Part shown: positions 46,002 through 53,776 of the stretch, piece by piece | Numbering within the stretch: the stretch's first letter is position 1 | Layout of the letters: each line of letters begins with the position of its first letter | Source of the DNA: Luteimonas sp. J29 | Lineage (GTDB): Bacteria > Pseudomonadota > Gammaproteobacteria > Xanthomonadales > Xanthomonadaceae | Assembly (NCBI RefSeq): GCF_000472505.1 | Contig: NZ_AWZR01000007.1 | Location: forward strand, 1-64,000 | Direction: 5' to 3' | Length of the DNA: 64,000 nt | The notes under the pieces: generated by a model | Told to the model about the DNA's origin: nothing | The model's database searches: none | The model's input: the letters and a program-made list of their open reading frames with translations, nothing else | Position numbers and translations under genes: made by a program

Positions 46002-46007
46002 TATGAT
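46002..46007 (+). promoter_or_regulatory. -10-like word 6 bases before the kinase gene
   Basis: TATGAT in GGCTATGATCCGG ends 6 bases before the ATG at 46014. No ribosome-binding site fits between, so transcription probably starts at or next to the start codon. Confidence 0.45.
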
Positions 46008-46013
46008 CCGGGC

Positions 46014-48764
46014 ATGTCCCAGGCCCTTCCGCCGCCCGACGACCGGGTCTACCGCTGGCGCTTCGGCGCGGTGGAATTCGACGAGGCGCGCCACGAACTG
46101 CGGGTCTCGGGCCTGCCGGTGGAGGTCGAGCACAAGCCGCTGCAGGTGCTGGCCCTGCTGCTGCGCCACGTCGGCGAGGTGGTGACCAAGGAGGAACTGT
46201 TCGAGACGGTCTGGGCCGGCCGGGTCACCGTGGACCACGTGCTCGCCACCGCGATCGGCAAGCTGCGCAAGGCCCTGGATGCCGGCGGCGAATCCCGGAT
46301 CGTCACCGTGCCGCGGATCGGTTACCGCTTCGAGGGGCCGGTTGAACGCATCGCCGTCGGCCACCGCCCCAGCGCCGAGCTGACGTTCGAGCCGGGCCAG
46401 CCGGTCCCCGGCCGCGAGCACTTCCTGCTCGAACGCCCGCTCGGCCAGACCCTGGGCAGCGAGGTCTGGCTGGCGCGCCAGCCGCGCAGCCGCGAGGCGC
46501 GGGTGTTCAAGTTCGCCCGCGGCGGCGAACGGCTCTCGGCGATCAAGCGCGAAGCCACCCTGATGCGGGTGCTGCGCGACACCCTGGGCGAACGCGACGA
46601 CTTCGTGCGGGTGCTGGACTGGAACTTCGAGACCGAGCCCTGCTTCCTGGAATGCGAGTACGGCGGCGAGTCGCTCCCGGAGTGGGCCGGGGCGCACGGG
46701 GAGTTCGCCGGCTGGAACCAGGCGCAGCGGCTGGACTTCTTCCTCCAGGTCGCCGTCGCGGTCGACGCGGCCCACGGCGTGGGCGTGCTGCACAAGGACA
46801 TCAAGCCGGCCAACATCCTGGTCCGGCCGCGGCGCGACGGCGGCTGGCAGGCCTGCCTCACCGACTTCGGCAGCAGCCGCCTGCTGCAGCCCGGGCGCCT
46901 GGCCGAGCTGGGGATCACCGGCCTCGGCCTGACCGTGACCCGGCCCGACGCCGGCAGCAGCGGCGGAACCCCGCTGTACCTGGCGCCGGAGCTGGTGGCC
47001 GGCCAGCCGCCGACCGTGCGCAGCGACCTGTATGCGCTCGGCGTGCTGCTCTACCAGCTGCTGGTGGGCGACCTGCGCCGGCCGATGGCTCCGGGCTGGG
47101 AGCGCGACATCGACGACCCGCTGCTGGTCGAGGACATCTCCCGCGCGACCGACGGCGATCCCGCGCGGCGCCTGGGCAGCGTGGCCGGACTGGCCGAACG
47201 GCTGGCATCGCTGCCACGGCGGCGCGAGGAGGCGCGGCAGCGCGCGGACACCGCGCGCAGTGCCGAGCAGGCGCAACGGGCGCTGGAGCAGGCGCGCGCG
47301 CGGCGACCGTGGATCGCGGCCACCATCGCCATGCTCAGCATCGGCCTGGTCGCCAGTTCGCTGCTCTGGTACCGCAGCGAACGCCTGCGCGAAGCCGCGG
47401 CGATGCAGGCGGCGCGCGCCGAGGCGGTGGCGGCCTTCCTGAGCGACGACCTGCTCGGCGCGCTCAGCCCCGGCGGCAGCGGATACGAACGCGACCCCAC
47501 CGTGCGCGAGGTGCTCGAACTCGCCTCCAGCCAGGTGGCCGAACGCTTCCCCGACGACCCGGCCACCCGCGGCGGCGTGCATGCCGCGCTGGGCCAGGCC
47601 TGGCGCACGCTCGGCGACCGCGAGCGCAGCGTGGCCCACCTGCGCGAGGCCGAACGCGACTACGCGCGCGCCTTCGGCCCCGCCGACCCGCTGACCCTGC
47701 GTACCCGCTACGCCCTCGTGCGCACGCTCGCCTACTCCAACACCGCCGCCCACATCACCGAGGCCGGCGCGCTGCTCGACGCCACCGACGCCATGCTCGG
47801 CACGGGCCTGCACGGCGACGACGACCTGGCGCTGGACGCCGCCTACGCCCGCGGTGTGTTCCATTTCCAGCAGCTGCAGATCGAACCGGCCATGCAGGCC
47901 TACCGTCGCGCCGACCGCCTGCAGCGCCTGCTGCGCCCGGACGACGCCCTGATGGCGGCCACGATCCGCGAGAACCTCGCCGACGGGACCCTGCGCCAGG
48001 GCGACCTCGCCGGCGCGGTCGCGCAGCTGCGGGCGATGCTCGCCGACCCGCTGTTCGACGCGCGCCGGATCGGCGAGAGCAAGGCCGCCGGCCACCGCAT
48101 CATGCTGGCGCGCGCGCTGCGCAACCTCGGCCGCTACGACGAGGCGCTGCCGCTGGCCGAAGCCGCCGCGGCCGCGACCGGGCGCATCCTGGGCCCCGAC
48201 GACTACACCACCCTGGTCCAGCTCTCCACCGTGGCCAGCATCCACGACTACGCCGGGCGCTGCGGGCAGGCGCTGGAAATCGCCCGCGTGGTGCGCGCAC
48301 GCATGGCCGCGCGCTACGGCGAAGAGCGGCAGGCGACGCTGATCGAGACCGGCAACCTCGGCTTCAAGGAGTACGACTGCGGCGACCGCGAAGCCGGCCT
48401 GGACTACCTGCGCCAGGCCGAACGCGGGCTGCGCGAACGCTTCGGCGCCGACAACGTGGCCGCGCACAGCTTCCGTTACGCCCTGGCCCGCGCGCTCGCC
48501 GACGAGGGCCGGCACGAAGAAGGGCTGCGGATGGTGGACGGCCTGAGCGTGGAGGCGCTGACCGCCGGCGACTCCACGCCGGGATGGGAACAGCGCCTGC
48601 GCGCGCTCAGGGGCCGGCTGCTGCTGCAGGCCGGCGAGGCCGCGGCCGGACGCGCGCTGCTCGCCGAAGCGCTGCCGGCGCTGCGGGCGCTCGGCAGCGA
48701 GGATCCGGCAGACATCGACCGCCTGCAGGCGCTTTTGGCTGCGGCGGACGGGGCCGCCGACTGA
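46014..48764 (+). CDS. winged-helix DNA-binding / Ser-Thr protein kinase / TPR membrane protein
   Basis: This 916-residue protein has an unusual order. Residues ~8-105 form an OmpR/PhoB-type winged helix (VEVEHKPLQVLALLLRHVGEVVTKEELF ... RIVTVPRIGYRF). Residues ~125-415 form a Ser/Thr kinase with catalytic loop HKDIKPAN near 260, DFG near 283 and an APE-like APEL near 322, so it should be active. The glycine loop is weak. A membrane helix (about 432-455) follows, then a long TPR-like helical region (about 475-910) with NLGRYDEALPLAEAA-type units, predicted periplasmic. It resembles a CadC-like one-component regulator carrying a kinase. It is divergent from five secreted or membrane protein genes. 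Confidence 0.85.
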   Translation: MSQALPPPDDRVYRWRFGAVEFDEARHELRVSGLPVEVEHKPLQVLALLLRHVGEVVTKEELFETVWAGRVTVDHVLATAIGKLRKALDAGGESRIVTVPRIGYRFEGPVERIAVGHRPSAELTFEPGQPVPGREHFLLERPLGQTLGSEVWLARQPRSREARVFKFARGGERLSAIKREATLMRVLRDTLGERDDFVRVLDWNFETEPCFLECEYGGESLPEWAGAHGEFAGWNQAQRLDFFLQVAVAVDAAHGVGVLHKDIKPANILVRPRRDGGWQACLTDFGSSRLLQPGRLAELGITGLGLTVTRPDAGSSGGTPLYLAPELVAGQPPTVRSDLYALGVLLYQLLVGDLRRPMAPGWERDIDDPLLVEDISRATDGDPARRLGSVAGLAERLASLPRRREEARQRADTARSAEQAQRALEQARARRPWIAATIAMLSIGLVASSLLWYRSERLREAAAMQAARAEAVAAFLSDDLLGALSPGGSGYERDPTVREVLELASSQVAERFPDDPATRGGVHAALGQAWRTLGDRERSVAHLREAERDYARAFGPADPLTLRTRYALVRTLAYSNTAAHITEAGALLDATDAMLGTGLHGDDDLALDAAYARGVFHFQQLQIEPAMQAYRRADRLQRLLRPDDALMAATIRENLADGTLRQGDLAGAVAQLRAMLADPLFDARRIGESKAAGHRIMLARALRNLGRYDEALPLAEAAAAATGRILGPDDYTTLVQLSTVASIHDYAGRCGQALEIARVVRARMAARYGEERQATLIETGNLGFKEYDCGDREAGLDYLRQAERGLRERFGADNVAAHSFRYALARALADEGRHEEGLRMVDGLSVEALTAGDSTPGWEQRLRALRGRLLLQAGEAAAGRALLAEALPALRALGSEDPADIDRLQALLAAADGAAD

Positions 48765-48770
48765 CCGCGC

Positions 48771-48974
48771 TCAGTCGACCACGAAGGTCACGCGCATGTT
48801 CACCCGCCACTCGGTGATCGCGCCGTCGGGCGAGGTGACCACCTTGGTCTCGTTGATCCACGCGCCCTGGATGTTCTTGATCGTCTCGGCGGCCTTGGCC
48901 AGTCCGCTGCGGACGGCGTCCTCCACGCTGGTGGACGAGGAGGCATTGAGTTCGATGATCTTGGCGACGGCCAT
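48771..48974 (-). CDS. dodecin family protein
   Basis: This 67-residue small protein forms dodecameric hollow shells that store or buffer flavins. The sequence fits the bacterial dodecin subgroup: [19 protein letters not shown] at the start, the [14 protein letters not shown] segment with the flavin-stacking region Trp near residue 39, and the end [10 protein letters not shown]. Full length. It is convergent with the kinase gene (6 bases between) and divergent from aroK. Confidence 0.9.
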   Translation of the reverse strand: MAVAKIIELNASSSTSVEDAVRSGLAKAAETIKNIQGAWINETKVVTSPDGAITEWRVNMRVTFVVD

Positions 48975-49064
48975 GGACGTGCTCCGGTTGCGCGACGCAA
49001 CGGTCGCGGGTGCAACAGGTTGCGCCGGCGTCCGTTAAGGCGGCGGCCACGGGCCGTGGACTGC

Positions 49065-49070
49065 TACGAT
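49065..49070 (+). promoter_or_regulatory. -10-like word 7 bases before aroK
   Basis: TACGAT in CTGCTACGATTCGG ends 7 bases before the aroK ATG. No Shine-Dalgarno sequence fits between, suggesting a leaderless message. Confidence 0.4.
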
Positions 49071-49077
49071 TCGGCCG

Positions 49078-49638
49078 ATGAATCCCGCCCCGAACATCGT
49101 GCTGGTCGGACCGATGGGTGCCGGCAAGTCGTCGATCGGCCGCCGCCTCGCCGGCCGTTTCGGCCTCGGCTTCGCCGATACCGACAACGAGATCGAGGCG
49201 CGCACCGGCGCCAGGATCCCGATGATCTTCGAGTGCGAGGGCGAAACCGGCTTCCGCGCGCGCGAGGCCGCGGTGCTGGCCGACCTGCTGCGGCGAGAAG
49301 GTCTGGTGCTCGCGACCGGCGGCGGCGCGGTGCTCGATCCGCGCAACCGTGCGCTGATGCGCGAGCGCGGCTTCGTGGTCCACCTCCAGGTGAGCCTGGA
49401 GCGCCAGCTCGAACGCCTGGCGCGCGACCGCAGCCGGCCGCTGATCGCGGGCGACGATCGCCGCCAGGTGCTCGAACGCCTGTCGGCCGAGCGCGCGCCG
49501 CTGTACGCCGAAATCGCCGACCTCGCCTTCGACACCGACCACCTCATCCCGCCGCAGGCCGCGACGCGTATCGCCCAGCTGCTCGAACGGCGCTGGACGC
49601 GCACCACGGCGGCCGCCGCCCAGGACCCCACCGCATGA
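49078..49638 (+). CDS. aroK: AroK, shikimate kinase
   Basis: This 186-residue enzyme phosphorylates shikimate in aromatic amino acid synthesis. Walker A is GPMGAGKSS near residue 12. The shikimate-binding [11 protein letters not shown] (near 34), the ETGFRARE motif (near 57), and [13 protein letters not shown] (near 78) are all present. Its stop overlaps the aroB start (ATGA), giving the classical aroK-aroB pair. Confidence 0.97.
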   Translation: MNPAPNIVLVGPMGAGKSSIGRRLAGRFGLGFADTDNEIEARTGARIPMIFECEGETGFRAREAAVLADLLRREGLVLATGGGAVLDPRNRALMRERGFVVHLQVSLERQLERLARDRSRPLIAGDDRRQVLERLSAERAPLYAEIADLAFDTDHLIPPQAATRIAQLLERRWTRTTAAAAQDPTA

Positions 49639-50720
49639 CCCAGCACCGCACCGTCGACGTCGGCGGCTCCCATCTCTACCGGATCACGATCGGCCCCGGC
49701 CTGCTCGACGACGGCGCGCTGCTCGCCGCCACGCTGCGCGGCGACGCCTTCGTCGTCAGCGACGACGCGGTCGCCCCGCTCTACCTGCAGCGCGTGCTCG
49801 ACGCCCTGTCCGCGGCGCGGCCCGGCCTGCGCATCGGCCACTGGACCATGCCCGCGGGCGAAGGCTCCAAGACGCTGGCCACGTTCGGCCAGGCGATCGA
49901 CGCGATCGCCAGCGCCGGCATGCGCCGCGACGCCACCGTGTATGCGCTCGGCGGCGGCGTGGTCGGCGACCTCGCCGGGTTCGCGGCCGCGGCCTGGATG
50001 CGCGGCGTGGACTGCGTGCAGCTGCCGACCACGCTGCTGGCGATGGTCGATTCCTCGGTCGGCGGCAAGACCGCGGTCGACCTGCCGCAGGGCAAGAACC
50101 TGGTCGGCGCCTTCCATCCGCCGCGCGCGGTGCTCGCCGACACCGCCGCCCTGCGCACCCTTCCCGCCCGCGAACTGCGCGCGGGCCTGGCCGAGGTGGT
50201 CAAGTACGGCGCGATCGTCGATGCCCCGTTCCTCGACTGGCTCGAGGCGAACGCCGACGCCCTGCTGGCCGGCGACGACGCCGCGCTGGCCGAGGCGATC
50301 GCGCGCAGCTGCGCGCACAAGGCCGCGATCGTCGAGCGCGACCCCTACGAGCACGGCGACCGTGCCCTGCTCAATTTCGGCCACACCTTCGGCCACGCGA
50401 TCGAGACCAGCCAGGGCTACGGCGGGCTGATCCACGGCGAGGCGGTGGCGGTGGGCATGGTTCAGGCCGCGCTGCTGTCCGAGCGCCTGGGCCTGTCGTC
50501 CGCGGCCGACACCGCGCGCCTGCGCGGCCTGCTGCGGCGCTTCGGCCTTCCGGTGGAGCCGCCGCCCGGGCTGGATCCCGACACCCTGCTGGCGCACATG
50601 CGCCTGGACAAGAAGGCCCAGTCCGGCGGGCTGCGCTTCATTGTCTGGGACGGGGCAGGGCGCGCCCGGGTCCTGGCCGGCGTGCCTGAATCCGAGGTCC
50701 GCGCGGTACTGGCGGGCTGA
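49635..50720 (+). CDS. aroB: AroB, 3-dehydroquinate synthase
   Basis: This 361-residue NAD-dependent enzyme closes the carbocyclic ring of the shikimate pathway from DAHP. The NAD/substrate motif [16 protein letters not shown] lies near residue 100. [18 protein letters not shown] (near 135) and the zinc-binding sequence with HTFGHAIE (near 250) and [10 protein letters not shown] follow. The start is coupled to aroK by a 4-base overlap. Length is normal. Confidence 0.97.
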   Translation: MTQHRTVDVGGSHLYRITIGPGLLDDGALLAATLRGDAFVVSDDAVAPLYLQRVLDALSAARPGLRIGHWTMPAGEGSKTLATFGQAIDAIASAGMRRDATVYALGGGVVGDLAGFAAAAWMRGVDCVQLPTTLLAMVDSSVGGKTAVDLPQGKNLVGAFHPPRAVLADTAALRTLPARELRAGLAEVVKYGAIVDAPFLDWLEANADALLAGDDAALAEAIARSCAHKAAIVERDPYEHGDRALLNFGHTFGHAIETSQGYGGLIHGEAVAVGMVQAALLSERLGLSSAADTARLRGLLRRFGLPVEPPPGLDPDTLLAHMRLDKKAQSGGLRFIVWDGAGRARVLAGVPESEVRAVLAG

Positions 50721-50752
50721 CCGCCATCCCCGGCAGCGCGCGGCCGGGCCGG

Positions 50753-50758
50753 TACAAT
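50753..50758 (+). promoter_or_regulatory. -10-like word 9 bases before the WGR-domain gene
   Basis: TACAAT within GGCCGGTACAATGGCCGGCC ends 9 bases before the ATG at 50768. The flanking GGCC halves form an imperfect palindrome around it. A near-leaderless transcript is implied. Confidence 0.45.
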
Positions 50759-50767
50759 GGCCGGCCC

Positions 50768-51022
50768 ATGCGCCTGCTCCTGCAACAACGCCCCGAAGGC
50801 CGCGAAGCGCCGCGCTTCGTCCAGCTGACCCTGCAGCCCGACCTGCTGGGCGCGTGGACCCTGTTGCGCGAAAGCGGCCAGACCGGCGGCCGCAGCACCC
50901 TGCGCCGCGAGCAGTACATGGACCACGCCAGCGCCCTGGCGGCGCTCGAACAGGCGCGCGACGCCCAGCTCAAGCGCGGCTTCCAGCTGGTGTACGCCGA
51001 AGGCACGGGCGCGCCGCGGTGA
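50768..51022 (+). CDS. small WGR-domain protein
   Basis: This 84-residue protein consists of little more than a WGR-like domain: [35 protein letters not shown], followed by an [20 protein letters not shown] helix. WGR domains occur in PARP enzymes and in bacterial MolR-type regulators, where they bind nucleic acid or mediate contacts. The W-G-R triplet itself is degenerate here. The role of stand-alone versions is unknown. It has its own promoter-like word and precedes hemE. Confidence 0.75.
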   Translation: MRLLLQQRPEGREAPRFVQLTLQPDLLGAWTLLRESGQTGGRSTLRREQYMDHASALAALEQARDAQLKRGFQLVYAEGTGAPR

Positions 51023-51146
51023 ACGCGCGCCACCCCGACCGGCCTGCCGCTGCCGCCGCCACCGCCACGCCCCGCGCCGGACTCGCTTCCGCGACGCCCC
51101 TCTTCCCCCTGCATCGATCCGGCACGACGGCCGGACCCGGACCGAC

Positions 51147-52220
51147 ATGACCCTGCCCCTCGCCAACGACCGCTTCCTGCGCGCCCTGCGCCGCGAACCC
51201 GTGGACCGTACGCCCGTGTGGCTGATGCGCCAGGCCGGCCGCTACCTGCCCGAGTACCGCCAGGTGCGGCGCAAGGCCGGCAGCTTTCTGGCCATGGCCA
51301 AGCACCCGGAGATCGCCTGCGAGGTGACGCTGCAGCCGCTGCGCCGTTTCCCGCTGGACGCGGCGATCCTGTTCTCCGACATCCTGACCATCCCCGACGC
51401 GATGGGCCTGGGCCTGTACTTCGCCGAAGGCGAAGGCCCCAAGTTCGAGCGCCCGGTGCGCAGCGCGGCCGACGTCGCCCGACTCGGCGTGCCCGACATG
51501 GAAGGCGAATTGCGCTACGTGATGGACGCGGTGCGGGTGATCCGCCGCGAACTGCACGGCGCGGTGCCGCTGATCGGCTTCTCCGGCAGTCCGTGGACCC
51601 TGGCCTGCTACATGGTCGAGGGCGGCGGCAGCAAGGACTTCGCGCGGATCAAGGCGATGGCGCTCAACGACCCGCAGGCGCTGCATGCGCTGCTGTCGGT
51701 GAATACCGAGGCGGTGATCGCCTACCTGTCGGCGCAGCGCGCGGCCGGCGCGCAGGCGCTGCAGGTGTTCGACACCTGGGGCGGCGTGCTGTCGCCGGCG
51801 ATGTACCGCGAGTTCTCCCTGCCCTACCTGCAGCGCATCGCGCGCGAACTCGAGCGCGGCGAAGGCGACGCGCGCGCCCCGCTGATCCTGTTCGGCAAGG
51901 GCACCGGCGCCTATCTGGAAGAACTCGCCGCCAGCGGCGCGGAGGGCGTGGGCGTGGACTGGCTGGTGGAACTGGGCGAGGCCGCGCGCCGCACCGGCGG
52001 GTGCGTCGCGGTCCAGGGCAACCTCGATCCGGCCACGCTGTACGGCTCGCCCGACGCCATCCGCCGGGAGGTGCGTCGCGCGCTCGACAGCTGGCGCGAC
52101 GGCAACGGCGGCTCGCGCGAGGGCCACGTGTTCAACCTCGGCCACGGCATGTCGCCGGACATGGACCCGGAACACGTCGCCGTGCTGGTCGACGAAGTCC
52201 ACGCCTACAGCGCGCGCTGA
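51147..52220 (+). CDS. hemE: HemE, uroporphyrinogen decarboxylase
   Basis: This 357-residue enzyme converts uroporphyrinogen III to coproporphyrinogen III in heme synthesis. The first signature, around [16 protein letters not shown] near residue 20, holds the substrate arginines, and [17 protein letters not shown] near 70 holds the catalytic aspartate. The second signature [19 protein letters not shown] lies near 140, and the end [15 protein letters not shown] is conserved. Length and start are standard. Confidence 0.97.
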   Translation: MTLPLANDRFLRALRREPVDRTPVWLMRQAGRYLPEYRQVRRKAGSFLAMAKHPEIACEVTLQPLRRFPLDAAILFSDILTIPDAMGLGLYFAEGEGPKFERPVRSAADVARLGVPDMEGELRYVMDAVRVIRRELHGAVPLIGFSGSPWTLACYMVEGGGSKDFARIKAMALNDPQALHALLSVNTEAVIAYLSAQRAAGAQALQVFDTWGGVLSPAMYREFSLPYLQRIARELERGEGDARAPLILFGKGTGAYLEELAASGAEGVGVDWLVELGEAARRTGGCVAVQGNLDPATLYGSPDAIRREVRRALDSWRDGNGGSREGHVFNLGHGMSPDMDPEHVAVLVDEVHAYSAR

Positions 52221-52254
52221 CGCGCGGCGCCGACACCCCCGGAATCCGGCACCT

Positions 52255-52650
52255 TCAGTGGGGTGCCGGCCCGTCCCTGGCCGAATCGTCCCACTCCGCG
52301 CCGGCGCCACGTAGCGCGGCCTTCAACGCGGCCGTCGTCGTTCCCGGCGGCCATCCTTCGATTCCCGACACGACTGCGCATTCGCGCATGATGTGGAAGC
52401 GCGGCGCCGCGCAGTGCTCGAAGAACGGGAAACCGTCGCGTCGGTGTACGGCGCGGATCGGGAGATCACCGTTCGCCAGGGCCCAGCGCCCCAGCTTTCG
52501 CAAGTCCGCGGTGAGATCCCGGGGGACCGGCAGCGTGCCATGGACTGGGATCCAGCGACCAGGGTCCGGGTCCTGCCGGATGTGTTCGATCGCGCCAGGC
52601 TGCCGCGGCATCCCGGATCCGGTGGGTGCGGTGGCACATCCTCCGATCAC
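52255..52650 (-). CDS. hypothetical protein, possible orphan gene
   Basis: This is a 131-residue reading frame on the minus strand; a second ATG gives about 118 residues from MPRQPGAIEHIRQ. Third-base G/C preference and a normal amino acid mix (Trp, Phe, His, Asp spread through the frame) favour real coding over the opposite-strand frame at 52393-52728. No family is recognised. The region (about 52250-52800) is less uniformly G/C-rich than its neighbours and separates hemE from the DNA ligase, which suggests acquired or decaying DNA. Confidence 0.5.
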   Translation of the reverse strand: MIGGCATAPTGSGMPRQPGAIEHIRQDPDPGRWIPVHGTLPVPRDLTADLRKLGRWALANGDLPIRAVHRRDGFPFFEHCAAPRFHIMRECAVVSGIEGWPPGTTTAALKAALRGAGAEWDDSARDGPAPH

Positions 52651-52803
52651 TCATCTCCTTGTCATGCAGCTCCCTGCAACAGCGAACTTGGCGGAGAGAC
52701 GGCGCCGTTTCCGGCATGTGCACCATGAGCCGGAAGACTGATGTCCGCGTGACGCCACGCCTTCCCAGGGCCGACCAGCGACGAGCCCAGCCACCGATCG
52801 CAC
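52651..52803. other. intergenic spacer before the LigE-like gene stop
   Basis: This 153-base stretch between two minus-strand genes has mixed composition with A/T-richer patches (CTCATCTCCTTGTCATG near 52650-52666). It may hold the promoter of the orphan gene. No gene is convincing here. Confidence 0.4.
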
Positions 52804-53658
52804 CTACGGATCTGGCGGCGCAGGCTCGTGCCGCACGCGCAGGAAGCGAGCGAACCGCGGCAGTCCATTGACGGTGTGGCCGCTGTAGCGGTAGGTCACC
52901 AGGCTGCCGACCGGCGGCGGCGCGGCGCGCTGGGCATCGGTCAGCCCGCCGCCCAGGCGGAAGCGCACGCCGTCCGCCCGCTCGACCAGCAGCGCGCCGG
53001 TCATGCCCGCGTACTTGCCGCGGCCCGGCAGGTGCGCGACCACGCGCGCCTCGGCATCGGCATGCGGCTTGAGCTTGCGCACGCCGTCGCTGCGCCCGGC
53101 GCGGTAGCGCGCGTCGTGATGGTGCAGCATCAGTCCTTCGCCGCCGGCGGCGACCACGGCCCGCAGCCGCGCCTGCAGTGCCGCCGCATCGGGGACGCGG
53201 AACTGCGGCACCGGCTGCAGCCAGGCGACGGCGGCACGGTCGAGCAGCCTGCGCAGCTCCAGCAGCCGTTCGCCGAAGCCGCCGGCGTGCCCGGGCAGGT
53301 CGAAGACCATGAAGCGCACCTGCCGCCAGGCGCCGTCGTCCCGATGCCCGGCGCGCACGAGGCCGCTGATCTCGTCGAAGCGGCCGCGGCCGATCCACAG
53401 CTCGCCGTCCATCGCCACCGTCGGCCAGCCGGCGACGAACCAGTCCGGCGCCTCGATGCGGCGGCCGCCGCGGGTCCACAGCGCATGCCCGTCCCAGCGC
53501 CCGCGCACGCCGTCGAGCTTTTCGCTGACCCAGTAGTCGGCCACCTCCACGCTGCTGTCGTAATCGGTGGCCAGCATGAGCGGAGGCGGCTGCGCGGCGC
53601 CGGACCCGGCGGGCGCGAGCAGCAGGATGGACAGCAGCAGCAGGAGGCAGGCACGCAT
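52804..53658 (-). CDS. exported ATP-dependent DNA ligase (LigE type)
   Basis: This 284-residue small ligase has a signal peptide (MRACLLLLLSILLLAPAGS, cut near residue 23), so it is predicted to act in the periplasm. The nucleotidyltransferase motif I KLDGVRG (adenylated Lys near residue 47) sits in VSEKLDGVRGRWDG. AMDGELW is motif III, GEGLMLHH motif IV, and KLKPHADAEARV motif V. A short OB-fold (about 210-280) follows, matching the minimal LigE enzymes with no other domains. LigE in naturally competent bacteria is proposed to repair incoming or extracellular DNA. The start at 53658 fits the signal; an ATG ten codons upstream is possible. Confidence 0.88.
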   Translation of the reverse strand: MRACLLLLLSILLLAPAGSGAAQPPPLMLATDYDSSVEVADYWVSEKLDGVRGRWDGHALWTRGGRRIEAPDWFVAGWPTVAMDGELWIGRGRFDEISGLVRAGHRDDGAWRQVRFMVFDLPGHAGGFGERLLELRRLLDRAAVAWLQPVPQFRVPDAAALQARLRAVVAAGGEGLMLHHHDARYRAGRSDGVRKLKPHADAEARVVAHLPGRGKYAGMTGALLVERADGVRFRLGGGLTDAQRAAPPPVGSLVTYRYSGHTVNGLPRFARFLRVRHEPAPPDP

Positions 53659-53776
53659 GGCGCGATCCCACGGGGGCGATGCCTTCATCGTCCCGTCCAC
53701 GCAGCCTCGCGCGTATCGGCCCCGCTCCGACGCTCGGGTCGGAACATGGCGCGTGCGCGCGTCGGTCCCGACCCTG

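Noticed and set aside
45857-46013. A small gene in the divergent kinase/lipoprotein promoter region
   Set aside because: No frame of useful length with a start and ribosome-binding site remains once the two real starts are fixed.
52393-52728. 111-codon + strand frame over the orphan gene
   Set aside because: It is Pro/Gly/Cys-rich with an abrupt low-complexity end; the minus-strand frame has better third-base G/C and amino acid balance.
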